DNA of 64,000 bases, taken from NCBI RefSeq assembly GCF_004210375.1, contig NC_134832.1, forward strand, positions 154,997,592 to 155,061,591, given 5' to 3'. The DNA is from Tachypleus tridentatus. Lineage: Eukaryota; Arthropoda; Merostomata; Xiphosura; Limulidae. A model generated the notes under the pieces. That model did not search any database. It was not told where the DNA came from and saw only the letters and a program-made list of their open reading frames with translations. This document shows, piece by piece, positions 11,393-23,712 of the stretch; position 1 is the first letter of the stretch; the number at the start of each line of letters is the position of its first letter. The translations under genes were made by a program, and so were the position numbers.

Positions 11393-12450
11393 TAAACTGT
11401 ATTGTTATTAGGACGTATGGTTTTTATCATTTGATTTTTTTAAACTTCTAAAATTTATGAAATGAAATTAATTTATGTTTGAAATATAAACTACATCTAT
11501 AAGCAATTTTATAGCAATTTGACACAAGTGACGTTTACCTTCAAAGTTATGACCACGTGTAAAACACATTGCCTGGCCTAAATACGACTGAAATTCAGTC
11601 CAAGAGTAAAATATACTGCATAGCCTAAACCCTACTTAAATTTAGTTCACGTGTAAAACACACTGCATATCCTAAACGTTACATAAATCATGTGGATAAA
11701 CATTTAGGCTAAAAATATTTCATCGGCTTTTTCGCTTCTCCTTTTTACAGGAATTTGTACAAGTTACTTGTATTTTCAAATTTCGTCACATAGTGTCGCT
11801 GTAGCTGCAATCGTTTATCATTTATGTCATGTTTCAGTTCCAGTTGGATTAAGTTATGGCATGTTATCATATGTAAAGGTGACGTCAGAAATCTAGTATA
11901 AGAATTAACGAGATAACATGACAACTTTTTCGACTTTCACAAAATTAAATGAACAGGTCAAACGTTACCACGTAAGATCTCCTATTGCCACGTAAGATCC
12001 CTTATTACGCATCCCTTTGCTAATTTTTTAGAATTTTTTATTTCCTGAGTTTATTTCTTCTTTGTTTTTTTAATTGTTATTTCACCTCCAAACGCGCTTA
12101 CGATAACTTTAAATGTTGCTCGTGGGTTTATTTAATGAAATTTTCTGGTCTCCTAATTTTTCGTGATATATAGGATATTTCGGTGGTACAACAAAATTCA
12201 TTTTGACCTGCTGGTTAGGGTAGTCAATTGTTTATTTATTTTTTATTTTTTGCTGTCAAGGCCTTAACAGTCGGATAATTGTAAGAATGGGTAACATGTC
12301 ACGATAATAATTGCTTTTCACAAACGAACGATGACAAAAATGAATGAGATACTGCTGTGGGATCTTCAAAGTAAGCGAGAAAAATATGCAATGTTTTCAA
12401 AACAAAATGTTAACGAGTATTACATGATTATTTACTGTCAGATCATGACT
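11393..12450. other. Sequence without recognised features
   Basis: Contains a loose repetition around 11570-11700 (GTGTAAAACACATTGCCTGG and GTGTAAAACACACTGCATA), about 80 bp apart. No transposon ends or coding signature. Confidence 0.45.
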
Positions 12451-12722
12451 TGGCTCAAGATGGCCACGTAAATAGGGTGCTCGACTCGTAATCTGAGGGT
12501 CGCAGGATTGAATCCCCGTAATAGCAAACATGCTCACTCTTTCAACCGTGTAGCTTTGTCATGTGACGGTCAATCCCACCATTCTTTGGTAAAAGAGTAG
12601 CCTAAACGTTAACTGTGGGAGGTGATGACTAGCTGCCTTCCCTCTAGTCTTATACTGCTAAATTAGGGACGGCTAGCACAGCTAGCCCTCGAGTAGCTTT
12701 GCGCAAAATTAAAAAAAACAAA
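12451..12722 (+). mobile_element. Long tRNA-headed SINE, near full length
   Basis: TGGCTCAAGATGGCCACGTA, anticodon-loop-like CTCGTAA, a B box with one change (GGATTGAATCCCC), the standard body with GATGACTAGCTGCCTTCCCT, and GTAGCTTTGCGCAAAATT with an A-rich tail. A short stretch after the head differs from intact copies. Confidence 0.88.
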
Positions 12723-12908
12723 GAAACAGATCACGATGACAATAAGTAAAACCTTCACAGCCAAGTAGTGAAAACAAACAATGGCACTTGACGATTTTGT
12801 TCTGTAAATTCATGACAGTAATAATAGATAAACTATTCACAGCAATCATGGCTGTAAATTGTAACATTTCTCGGTTTTTTATTTCATGTAATTATCTCAC
12901 CCACCATC

Positions 12909-12932
12909 TGTGTGTGTGTGTGTGTGTATGTG
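12909..12932. repeat. (GT)n microsatellite
   Basis: About eleven GT dinucleotides with one A interruption. Confidence 0.9.
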
Positions 12933-12937
12933 TTATT

Positions 12938-13050
12938 CTTTTTATAGCAAAGCTGCATTGGGCTATCTACTGCGTCCACCGAAGGGAATCGAACCCATAA
13001 TTTTAGCGTTATAAATCCGTAGACTTACCGCTGTATTAGAGGGGGACGCC
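12938..13050 (-). mobile_element. Short tRNA-headed SINE, subfamily 3
   Basis: On the minus strand it reads GGCGTCCCCCTCTAATACAG, AGTCTACGGATTTATAACGC, the B box GGGTTCGATTCCC, then GGTGGACGCAGTAGATAGCC and GCTTTGCTATAAAAAG. The whole family layout is present. Confidence 0.85.
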
Positions 13051-13221
13051 CACCAACTTCCTACACCATGTCTGAATATCAAAAGTTTTATGAAAACTAT
13101 ATTTATATAATGTAGCAGCAATAAATAAACTTCCATTAGATTATAAAGTCCTAATTTTTGGAAGTAAGACAGTAAACACAATTTCCAAAAAGACAAAATT
13201 AACGTATAACCTTGCCATGTT

Positions 13222-13335
13222 TTTTGGTGTTAGAGAAAAACCACATTGGACTGTCAACAGTGTATTTTGCGAAAAATCGAACCCGTATTTTAGTGTTGTA
13301 AGTTCGCTAACTTACCGCTGACCCAATTGGCAACA
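13222..13335 (-). mobile_element. Short tRNA-headed SINE, subfamily 2
   Basis: On the minus strand: CAATTGGGTCAGCGGTAAGT, GCGAACTTACAACACTAAAA, B box GGGTTCGATTTTTC. The post-head block is diverged. It lies 170 bp from the previous copy in the same orientation. Confidence 0.72.
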
Positions 13336-14633
13336 TCTTGAGTCCTGAAGAAATTAATTAAAAATGTAGTACTCCAGGTCGTGGAATGTGAGTCTAATGA
13401 CCAAAAGTGTTGAAGTGGGTATTCTGATGCATTGATTCATGAGACTAGGGATTGGTGAAAATACGTGAAAACATACAGCTTGTTTTCATCCGCTTTCTAA
13501 GTATGTTACACAGAAATCGAGGAAACTAAAAGTAATTTTTGGAGCCTCACCACGTCGTTACAGACTACCTCAGCAGCTCCGATAATGCTCTTTCTAACAA
13601 TCGTTAGCTCTCCGAGGCAGTTTTATTTGAAAAAGACGCCTTCATAAAGCTGTCGTGGTCAAAGCACACTTTTTTTTCCTGAGGCTTTCTATAATCCAGT
13701 TAGTGTACAAGGACGGCGATTTAGCAGCGCTCATTTTAACAGTATGATCACACAGATATCCACAGGCCCTGAATCTCGCGACATGATTGGAAGTCTTCAT
13801 ATTAAATAGTATGAATACCCGTTTTATTCCTCAGCTACTTGAACTATGCCAAAGTGGAAATGTTGTGTTGTGGGAACAACCTGAGTACGCGTTACTTGTG
13901 TCCCTCAGAGATGGTTCTTAATTATGTTGTATAATATTGCCTGGGACAGGTGGGTGGGTTTTGCAACTAACTTTTGGTTCGTGTGTTATCTCCTGTAACC
14001 AAATACCACACTTTGCTCACTGCAGTTATGGTATGACTTGGATAGGTCTCTTTCTAGATGGTCCTGCTGTCTAAAGTTAATTCATATACCATTTTTTGCC
14101 AGTGCCGAGATTTCCCAGTCTTATAAACTAAGTCATTCATCTAAACACGTCTTTATGATGTTAGCTTATAAATGTTTTGCATCCAAAGGGGCCGCTACAT
14201 ACCAGTTCCAAAAGTTATCAATATTTGGAGGCATCATATTACATGCGTAACACCAAACAAAGTTAAATGTAGTTCTTATACATTCCACCCTGCAGTAAGT
14301 TTATATCGGCTGTGGTCATCAGGTGACTTGCTGATCTGTAACTTTAAAATAGTTTTAATATAACTTATTTAACACAATATTATTTCCTTATTGCTAGTTT
14401 TAATAACAGCATTGATTAAAACTGGATTTACGATTAACTTAAATTTCCTAAGCTGGCCACCTAGCAATAAAATCTAATAATTATACTCAAGAACCAGTAC
14501 ATTGAATTAACTACATTAATTAGTATGTTACTTCATAGACGTGGTCAACGTCAGTAGTTTTTGTATAAAGGTTATATTCGTTTCGTCTTCTACAGTTCTT
14601 TCAAGAGGAAGACCCTGGAAAAGTGAAAATAGT
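13336..14633. other. Unique sequence without recognised features
   Basis: Moderately balanced composition at 13480-13960. Two short overlapping plus-strand frames (14038-14250 and 14172-14363) lack motifs. I see no transposon. Confidence 0.45.
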
Positions 14634-15986
14634 AATAACATCATTTAGAAAAAACTACAGAACGAATTAAGACATGAATGTTTAGTGTCATTTAGAGAAA
14701 ACTAGAGAACGAATTAAGACATGAATGTTTAGTGTCATTTAGAGAAAACTAGAGAACGAATTAAGACATGAATGTTTAGCATCATTTAGAGAAAACTATA
14801 GAAAGAATTAAGACATGAATGTTCAGTGTCATTTAGAGAAAACTAGAGAACGAATTAAGACATGAATGTTTAGTGTCATTTAGAGAAAACTGGAGAACGA
14901 ATTAAGACATGAATGTTCAGCATAATTTATAGAAAACTAGAGAACGAATTAAGACATGAATGTTTAGCATCATTTATAGAAAACTAGAGAACGAATTAAG
15001 ACATGAATGTTTAGCATCATTTAGAGAAAGCTATAGAAAGAATTAAGACATGAATGTTTAGCATCATTTAGAGAAAAAGAAACTAGAGAACGAATTAAGA
15101 CTATAGAAAGAATTAAGACATGAATGTTCAGTGTCATTTAGAGAAAACTAGAGAACGAATTAAGACATGAATGCTTAGCATCATTTAGAGAAAACTAGAG
15201 AACGAATTAAGACATGAATGTTTAGTGTCATTTAGAGAAAACTGGAGAACGAATTAAGACATGAGTGTTTAGCATCATTTAGAGAAAACTAGAGAACGAA
15301 TTAAGACATGAATGTTTAGCATCATTTATAGAAAACTAGAGAACGAATTAAGACATGAATGTTTAGCATCATTTAGAGAAAACTATAGAAAGAATTAAGA
15401 CATTAATGAATGTTTAGCATCATTTAGAGGAAACTAGAGAACGAATTAAGACATGAATGTTTAGCACCATTTAGAGGAAACTAGAGAACGAATTAAGACA
15501 TGAATGTTTAGCATCATTTAGAGAAAACTAGAGAACGAATTAAGACATGAATGTTTAGCATCATTTAGAGAAAACTAGAGAACGAATTAAGACATGAATG
15601 TTTAGTGTCATTTAGAGAAAACTAGAGAACGAATTAAGACATGAATGTTTAGCATCATTTAGAGAAAACTAGAGAACGAATTAAGACATGAATGTTTAGT
15701 GTCATTTAGAGAAAACTGGAGAACGAATTAAGATATGAGTGTTTAGCATCATTTAGAGAAAACTAGAGAACGAATTAAGACATGAATGTTTAGCATCATT
15801 TAGAGAAAACTAGAGAACGAATTAAGACATGAATGTTTAGCATCATTTAGAGAAAACTAGAGAACGAATTAAGACATGAATGTTTAGCATCATTTAGAGA
15901 AAACTAGAGAACGAATTAAGATATGAATGTTCAGCATCAGTTAGAGAAAACTAGAGAACGAATTAAGACATGAATGTTTAGCACCT
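14634..15986. repeat. 47-bp minisatellite, about 29 copies
   Basis: The unit contains TCATTTAGAGAAAACTAGAG, then AACGAATTAAGACATGAATG and TTTAG. Copies alternate between a CAT and a TGT trinucleotide before CATTTAG, and between AGAACG and AGAAAG. One region (15060-15125) has an internal duplication. No open frame. Confidence 0.95.
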
Positions 15987-16885
15987 TCAGTAAAACTTTT
16001 TGTAGACCATTTCCAGATGATATAGCAGGTTCTAAAGTCATCCACAGATCAGGTTTTTTGGTAATGAGAATCAAGTGAAGTCTTTGTGAGGAACTGTCTC
16101 TAAGTCATGAGCTCATGACGTACGTTTGAGAAATATAAGTATGTAAATGTGCACTTTAAATTCTTTGCAGTTGGTTGTCAACTTTTATATCAGAAGAAGA
16201 ACGGTTGTAGAAGTACACATTCAAACAGAGAAATTCTCGTAAAAAAAGTTATTGTATTCTGTTAAGTCAATCTATACTCTATCATGAGGCTTTTCTCTGA
16301 GATATATGCAACAGCTTACAGAGATACATACTGGACGAGATAGCATCAATCACTATAGAAAGGTGGCTTACCGCTTCTTTCTTGTTTAAGCTACAGAACT
16401 AGGAAGATTTAACTTACCCATCCCAGCGATTTTCCTTTTTCTGCACATGGTTGCTAAATGATGACGTTCATGGGAGCCGGAAGTTATTTGCAGTCAGTCT
16501 AACTACAGTCAAGAGGATATCGTGTGCCTTACGTAGGCTGGCTTTACTCTTCTGATTTATGAGAATTTGCATCTAACGAAATGAATGCAGACAGGGCCAT
16601 ACATCTTGGCCCTGAATATTTGTTTCTTAAGGCAAGTTTCCATTTAAAAACCGTTGACATAGAATAAATGAGCTATACATTTCAATTTTAAACCATTCAG
16701 ATCTCTCATGATCCAATTGGTTTTTATTTATTAATAACAAGGGAGCACCAGTCCAATGATATTTCACTACTTACGTATGTTCCATCAATTCGAACCTTTC
16801 AAATGTCTTTTTTATATCTTGCATATATTTAAATGTATAGGTATCACGAGCAATAGTAAAAAAAAAATTATAGAGCTAAAGAAAA
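15987..16885. other. Unique sequence without recognised features
   Basis: No repeat, transposon end or coding signature seen. Confidence 0.5.
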
Positions 16886-17045
16886 CTTGTTTGTTTACTG
16901 ACTTTCGAATTTTGAAGTGATAGAATAGAGAGAAGGTATCCAGTTACCATTACCCACCGCCGACACATGGACTACTTTTTACTATCGAATAGTGTGATTG
17001 ATCGTTACATTCTAGTACCTTCACGACTGACATGTTTGATAGCGG
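16886..17045 (-). mobile_element. Long tRNA-headed SINE, decayed fragment
   Basis: On the minus strand the body phrase TATTCGATAGTAAAAAGTAG, the GGTGGGTAATGG block and an AAACAAACAAG tail are present. The tRNA head is missing and an internal part is deleted. Confidence 0.6.
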
Positions 17046-17776
17046 AAGACTAAAGATGGAGCAGACAAGATATTTATTATCCTCTCGTGTAGTCTTGTGG
17101 AAGAAAGAAAACTGTTTTGCTTGTCGTCCATTTCTGAAATATTCCTATCCCAAATTAAGATTTTTCAGTTAAAAACTTGAAAATACCTAAGCTGTTTATG
17201 TACCCATGACTATCGAATCCTTTAAATAAACAGAAATCAACAATTACAGATCGCTGTGTTATAAGTTACTGAAATGAGCTCCGAGTTGCCATGTTATGCT
17301 TACGAGCTTCTGGATAATGCGACACAAGTCAAAAGCAAGTTTATAATAAAACGTGACATCTGAGGCGCAAGTACGATTATCGTGTGAAGTTATATGCATT
17401 AGTGTTTTTGTTTTCAATATTTTGGGCCTTAGAAGTCTCAATAAAAAGTAAAAATTTTGGTTCCTTTTGGTTTTATCGAATTTTAGGTTTATATTTAGCA
17501 AGAGCTTTGATCCAACGTTTCAAATATCTATCAAAAACTTGTTAACTCGTATTTCTTGGACAATATATATTGTACTTCGAACATTTCTCCAACAACATTC
17601 ATACCGTAATTATCATATTATCAAAAAACCAACAAGCAACCTTTATCCTTCTTGTAGTATGATCCTCTAATGAAACAGTTTGATGAAGTATCCTATATCG
17701 ATGGGTTTCGAACTGGAGACCAATTGATTACGATTCCAAAGTTGAAATAGCCTCATCATCTTCAATAAATAAAGAT
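17046..17776. other. Unique AT-rich sequence without recognised features
   Basis: Frames of 80 (minus, 17259-17501) and 67 codons (plus, 17467-17670) have no motif and overlap on opposite strands. Confidence 0.45.
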
Positions 17777-18928
17777 TATATACTAGTTACAGAAGGATAA
17801 AATCAGCAGTTATTTCAACTGTAACTCTGGAACATCAGTCTAAGTGTGTATATACTAGTTACAGAAGGATAAAATCAGCAGTTATTTCAACTGTAACTCT
17901 GGAACATCAGTCTAATTGTGTATATACTAGTTACAGAAGGATAAAATCAGCAGTTATTTCAACTGTAACTCTGGAACATTAGTCCAAGTGTGTATATACT
18001 AGTTACAGAAGGATAAAATCAGCAGTTATTTCAACTGTAACTCTGGAACATTAGTCCAAGTGTGTATATACTAGTCACAGAAGGATAAAATCAGCAGTTA
18101 TTTCAACTGTAACTCTGGAACATTAGTCCAAGTGTGTATATACTAGTTACAGAAGGATAAAATCAGCAGTTATTTCAACTGTAACTCTGGGACATTAGTC
18201 TAAGTGTGTATACAGTAGTTACAGAAGGATAAAATCAGCAGTTATTTCAACTGTAACTCTGGAACATTAGTCCAAGTGTGTATATACTAGTCACAGAAGG
18301 ATAAAATCAGCAGTTATTTCAACTGCAACTCTGGAACATTAGTCTAAGTGTGTATACAGTAGTTACAGAAGGATAAAATCAGCAGTTATTTCAACTGTAA
18401 CTCTGGAACATTAGTCCAAGTGTGTATATACTAGTTACAGAAGGATAAAATCAGCAGTTATTTCAACTGTAACTCTGGAACATTAGTCCAAGTGTGTATA
18501 TACTAGTCACAGAAGGATAAAATCAGCAGTTATTTCAACTGCAACTCTGGAACATTAGTCTAAGTGTGTATACAGTAGTTACAGAAGGATAAAATCAGCA
18601 GTTATTTCAACTGTAACTCTGGAACATTAGTCCAAGTGTGTATATACTAGTTACAGAAGGATAAAATCAGCAGTTATTTCAACTGTAACTCTGGAACATT
18701 AGTCCAAGTGTGTATATACTAGTCACAGAAGGATAAAATCAGCAGTTATTTCAACTGTAACTCTGGAACATTAGTCCAAGTGTGTATATACTAGTTACAG
18801 AAGGATAAAATCAGCAGTTATTTCAACTGTAACTCTGAAAAATTAATCCAAGTGTGTATATACTAGTTACAGAAGGATAAAATCAGCAGTTATTTCAACT
18901 GTAACTCTGGAACATTCGTCCAAGTGTG
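17777..18928. repeat. 72-bp minisatellite, 16 copies
   Basis: The period is 72 and the span gives 16 units. Each unit contains TATATACTAGTTACAGAAGG and ends CCAAGTGTG. Within each unit AGTTACAG and CTGTAACT are inverted and separated by about 26 nt, so each copy can form an 8-bp hairpin. Some copies carry TCACAG instead of TTACAG, which weakens the stem; others read GTATACAGTAG. Confidence 0.96.
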
Positions 18929-19137
18929 ACTCATGTGGCCTTGGTAACAGTACATCTTATTAAATTGAAACCTCATAAAATGAAAAATACAAAGTTACCT
19001 ACCAAACGTTCAAATGTTGCTGAAAAATAATAATAAAGTCGACTGACATGAGATCACGTGATGATTCATTATATGCATGATGCATAAAAATGAGAAGGAG
19101 TCTGAAGTTGAATATGTAAACTGTTCCTAACTCTCAT

Positions 19138-19262
19138 GAGGGTGAGAAACACACTTGAAGTCAAAATGTATTCATAAGACGGCTCGTATGGGTATTAAAA
19201 CTTTTATTAAAATAAAGTGCAGAACAACGTTTCGACCTTCTTGGGTTATCTTCAGGTTAACC
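19138..19262 (+). repeat. Dispersed repeat family A (ACGTTTCGACC family), copy 1
   Basis: About 125 bp sharing GAAACACACTTGAAGTCAAA, GGGTATTAAAACTTTTATTA and CAACGTTTCGACCTTCTT with copies at 20484 and 58995. The end reads TTATCTTCAGG. It has no coding capacity and looks like a fragment of a non-autonomous transposon. Confidence 0.75.
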
Positions 19263-19269
19263 TTAGGAA

Positions 19270-19556
19270 TAGAACTGAGTGAGGAGATATACTAGGTTAC
19301 CAACAATCAATAGAGTGAGGGGATATACCAGATTACTAGCAATGAATAAAGTGACAGGATACAGTCGGTTACCAACCAAACATTCAAGTGAACGGATATA
19401 ATAAGTTACTATCAACCAATCAAATAAGATGATAAAGTTATTACAAACCAATAATAAGTTACTATCAACCAATCAAATAAGATGATATAGTTATTACAAA
19501 CCAATAATAAGTTACTATCAACCAATCAAATAAGATGATATAGTTATTACACACCG
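19270..19556. repeat. Degenerate 46-53-bp minisatellite
   Basis: The last copies (19398-19556) are regular at 53 bp and contain AAGTTACTATCAACCAATCA. The first copies (19270-19397) are diverged, built on GGTTACCAACAATCAAT-like sequence. It starts directly at the end of the dispersed repeat before it. Confidence 0.8.
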
Positions 19557-19757
19557 AATTTATTTAGATCTAGCTCAGTTAGATGAGTTGATACTACTTA
19601 TAGTGTTAGATTCGTTTTGTATTCGGTTCCCTCTTCAACACCAATAAACAAGTAGATTCCGCTACCAGGTAGATAGAGTATTTCTTTATATAGTTCTCAA
19701 TTTCTCTCCCTTGCTGTGTTTGTTTTCTGATCGTGTCAAAATATACTAGTTTCCTGC

Positions 19758-19950
19758 AACTGTAGAACTCACTTATCATCAGTAACATATAGTCTTCCAT
19801 CTCTTCCCTTCAACTGGAGCATTCACTTGTCATTAGTAACGTATATCCCACAACTTCATCTCTTTTCTTCAATTCGAGAACTCATTTATCATCAGTAATG
19901 TATAGTCTTCCACCTCTTCCCTTCAACTGTAGAACTCACTTGTCTATAAG
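19758..19950. repeat. Degenerate 58-bp minisatellite, about 3 copies
   Basis: Units share CTTCAACTGTAGAACTCACT, ATCATCAGTAA and TATAGTCTTCCA. Divergence is about 10-20 percent by eye. Confidence 0.8.
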
Positions 19951-20483
19951 TCAGTAATATTGGCTTAATAAGGCTAGTATTCCTATACACTTAAAGCTCT
20001 AAATATGACTACTTTTCCTGTGTTGATCAGTCATAATTGTACTACTTTTACTTCATTCTTAAAGCTACAATATGACCTTTCTCTCTGCCAGTATTATTAC
20101 ACCACTAAAGCTACAACATGACGTTTAATTACCAACATCAGACTGCTGAAGAGTATTACGTTGTGTGGATAACGTTACTGATTTTCCACAGATTTTATAA
20201 CCACAGTTATCCGACAATCTGAAACTCTAGCGTAAGATCAACGTTGCCCATTAATGTTTGAATACAGATGTACATCTGTGTTCCTTCAAAATACGTAAAC
20301 ACCTCTCAAAACACGATCTGTACGTTGGTCATTATTGTCTGGTTTACACATTTAGAATGATCTAACTGCCCATGATTTTGACAAAAAGCCAACGACGTAA
20401 ACTGAATATATACTAATCTCCTTGTAGCACACTTACATTTACATACACAACCTCACGTGCGTATAACATTCCATTCTGTGATG
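19951..20483. other. Sequence without recognised features
   Basis: AT-rich. A weak internal repetition of AAAGCTACAATATGACC-like phrases occurs at 20060-20125. Nothing else seen. Confidence 0.45.
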
Positions 20484-20604
20484 AAGAGAAACACGCTTGA
20501 AGTAAAAATGTATCTCAAGACAGCTGGCGTGGGGATTAAAACTTTTATTAAAATAAAGTACAGAACAACGTTTCGACCTTCTTAGGTCAACTTCAAGTTA
20601 ACAC
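20484..20604 (+). repeat. Dispersed repeat family A (ACGTTTCGACC family), copy 2
   Basis: Same blocks in the same order and orientation as the copy at 19138: GAAACACGCTTGAAGTAAAA, TTAAAACTTTTATTAAAATA, CAACGTTTCGACCTTCTTAG. The distal TCTTCAGG block is mutated here. Confidence 0.75.
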
Positions 20605-21330
20605 GTTATTATTCTTTTGAATAATAAAAAAATAATACTTGTCATAGATAATCAGGTGAACTTTTGAGCTCTAAAAATGCTGAAATATACTCACATCATA
20701 GTCTGCGAGGAAACGGGTAAGAGGAAGGATAACTCTGACTTTCTAAGGATCATGATAGTGCGTGTCATTCAGTTAGAACGTTGATACGACAAACATGTCT
20801 TTGATAAATTATTAAAGTATTTCTTTCTTCAAGGGCTATTAACAACAGCGAGAGAAAATGCTTCTGTAGTTTATAAAACCGAATAAAAGCAAATGTATAT
20901 ATATATGTATCTGGACGTCGATAACGACAACGTCCACACCATAACGTGTCAAAGGGTAATCTACTGATTCGATTGCTATGCAGTTTATCGGAAGTTTTCA
21001 CTAAATATTCACAACAATTTTGATTGTAAATAAATCTTCCTATTTGGTTAACAGAAACCAGATGTGGGTGTTGACAGCTGGCTATCCTACCTTGTTCAAT
21101 AGATGTAAATTAGTAACAGGCTATGTTTAAGGAATTCTGGTCTGGCCGATTAGATCGTGTATACTAATACAATACTTTCTAAAAGTGGTTTAAAGAGCGA
21201 CCTCTATCATTAAAATCCCATATTAGTTGAAGACCTTACTAAGGATCGCATTCAGTGTTACATTAATTTTTAGGTGCTCTGTAAAAATCAATGAAATATA
21301 TATGTTTGTATCCAATGAACGCCGATTTTC
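20605..21330. other. Sequence without recognised features
   Basis: Unique, AT-rich; a 78-codon minus-strand frame (20765-21001) has no motif. Confidence 0.5.
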
Positions 21331-21593
21331 TTCTTTTGTTTTGTTGTTGAATTTCTTCCAAAGACACTTGACGGCTATCTGCACTGACTGTCCCAAATGT
21401 TAAAGTCATAGACTAGAGGAGAAACGGCTAGTCAAGATCATCTACCACCAAATCTTGGCCTACTCTTGATCATCGAAAAGTGAGATTTTCCGTCACATTG
21501 TAACACACCACGGCTGAAATAACGAGCATTTTTATGACAGGATTTGAACCCGTTATCTGCAGATCTCGAGGCCAGTATTATAACAACTGGACC
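21331..21593 (-). mobile_element. Long tRNA-headed SINE, diverged, near full length
   Basis: On the minus strand: GGTCCAGTTGTTATAATACT (head), B box GGGTTCAAATCCTG, body TGTTACAATGTGACGGAAAA and GACTAGCCGTTTCTCCTCTA, tail ACAACAAAACA. More diverged than most copies. Confidence 0.75.
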
Positions 21594-22062
21594 CAATAAT
21601 TTACATTTACACAGAAAAATACTACTAATAATATTTACATTATACTCCACCAGAGGACACCATGAAGAAAGTATTACTGAACATTAAAAAAATTAATTTT
21701 CTTGCAAGCCAATGAAAAAGACTGAATAATTCCACTACTACTGCATCTCACGTGTGTGTTATTAATAACAATTTAAGACTCTTGGTTGATTATAACAATA
21801 TTATAATAACAGCAACAACAAAGTATGGAAGTATGGTAATAATCTTAGACCTTTCAGATACGTGTCGCTTCTGACCAATCAGGAAACGTTCTTTCGAGTG
21901 TTACGTCAATGTTTTGTTTTCAGAATCAATGTAGACGGGAGGTACTCTTGAAACAATTTCGTTATAGAATGAGACATCAATACACGTGTACTGGAGTTGC
22001 TTCAAAAGTAATTGTAAATATGAAAATTACTTAGTGTTGTTATTGTTAAAACTTCCATGCGA
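21594..22062. other. Sequence without recognised features
   Basis: AT-rich unique DNA, nothing seen. Confidence 0.5.
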
Positions 22063-22290
22063 GGCCCGGCATGATCAGGTGGTTAGACGCTCGACTCGTA
22101 ATCCGAGGGTCATGGGTTCGAATCTCCGTCACAACAAATAAGCTCATCTTTTCAGTCGTATAGGTGTTAAAATGTGAGGGTCAGTCCTATTATTCCTTGG
22201 TAAAAGAGTAGCCCAAGAGTTGAGTATGGGTGGCTAACGCAGATAGTCCTCGTGTTGCTTTGGACGAAATTCAAAACAAATAAACAAACC
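22063..22290 (+). mobile_element. Long tRNA-headed SINE with internal deletion
   Basis: Head GGCCCGGCATGATCAGGTGG, anticodon-loop-like CTCGTAA, good B box GGGTTCGAATCTCC. After GTAGCCCAAGAGTTGAGTAT the copy jumps to GTGGCTAACGCAGATAG, so roughly 60 bp including the GACTAGCTGCCTTCCC block are missing. Tail AACAAATAAACAAAC. Confidence 0.85.
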
Positions 22291-23192
22291 AAGTTCAAAC
22301 AATACGATCACCCTTTCGTGGAATGTTGTTTATTCTCCAACATTTACGTATAATTTACAACAATCTGCCAACCTATGACGTAAAACTGTGATGATTTTTA
22401 TAAACTATCTGGCTAGCCCTAACTAACACGAAGCATATACTTTATTCCACTTGTCTGTCGGTTTTATGCCTATCTTTCTAGGCTCACTTAGCTAATCACA
22501 GTCGGTGTCTCACTGTCTATTCTTAAAGCCTCAGCTTTGTCGTCAGGCTGAAGAAATATAAAGCAATTACCAACAACCTACACGAGTGGTGGTATTTTAT
22601 CTCCGTCTACGAAACAACATAAAACATGTTTCTGCTACTAGTTGACCTTGTCTTTCTTTCCCACAGTTGCTTCTCTATAAATTAGTGGGGAGAATATCCT
22701 CAGAGGTACCGTCAACCCCCGTCCCCCAGAATCCAGGAGTCGTTGACGTTTCTGTCCTTCGCTCATGTGTTGTAGAAATGTTTGTCACTGCTTTTATCTG
22801 TACTTCTTGAAAAGAACCAGACATTATAGTATTTTCAGTGTCTTTTAATGGTCGTAGTTTTATATCATTGTACCATAAGTCGAGTAGAAATGTCATCCAA
22901 TGTTTGTTGTTGTTTTTTTTATTTCTGAGTTCATTCTAAGCGTGACCACTGTGCGACATTCTGGTCCTGTTCGTTGTGTTTTGAAAAAGGAAGCGAGATA
23001 ATATTGTGTTATTATGTTGTGTGTTGTTTTGTGCTATGTTTCCCATTATGTTGTTGTTTAAACATTTTGTGCTACGTTATTGTGTCACTAGGTTGTGTTA
23101 TTATGTTACATTGTCATGTTGTGTCTTGTATTATCGTTTATTAAAGACACTTTAACGAAAACCTTTCTCCGTCAAGCACAGACACTTTAACA
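22291..23192. other. Unique sequence without recognised features
   Basis: A 73-codon minus-strand frame at 22675-22896 has no recognisable motif. 22980-23110 is rich in TTGTGTTATTATGTTG-like low-complexity repetition. Confidence 0.45.
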
Positions 23193-23712
23193 TTAATATA
23201 ATGAACACGGTCGTTTGTTAATCTGATGATGAAAATATCCATATTATATAATGAACATGGTCGTTTGTTAATCTGATGATGAAAATATCCATATTATATA
23301 ATGAACATGGTCGTTTGTTAATCTGATGATTAAAATATCCATATTACATAATGAACATGGTCGTTTGTTAATCTGATGATTAAAATATCCATATTATATA
23401 ATGAACATGGTCGTTTGTTAATCTGATGATGAAAATATCCATATTATATAATGAACATGGTCGTTTGTTAATCTGATGATTAAAATATCCATATTACATA
23501 ATGAACATGGTCGTTTGTTAATCTGATGATGAAAATATCCATATTATATAATGAACATGGTCGTTTGTTAATCTGATGATTAAAATATCCATATTATATA
23601 ATGAACATAGTTGTGTTTGTTAATCTGATGATGAAAATATCCATATTACATAATGAACATGGTTGTTTGTTAATCTGATGATGAACATGGTCGTTGTTAA
23701 TCTGATGATTAG
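23193..23712. repeat. 50-bp minisatellite, about 10 copies
   Basis: The unit contains ATATAATGAACATGGTCGTT, then TGTTAATCTGATGAT and AAAATATCCAT. GATGAAAA and GATTAAAA variants are mixed along the array. The last copies are shortened. Confidence 0.94.

Noticed and set aside
17777..18928. CRISPR-like regular repeats
   Set aside because: The whole 72-bp unit is repeated with no variable spacer; the sequence is eukaryotic minisatellite DNA. The same applies to the other arrays.
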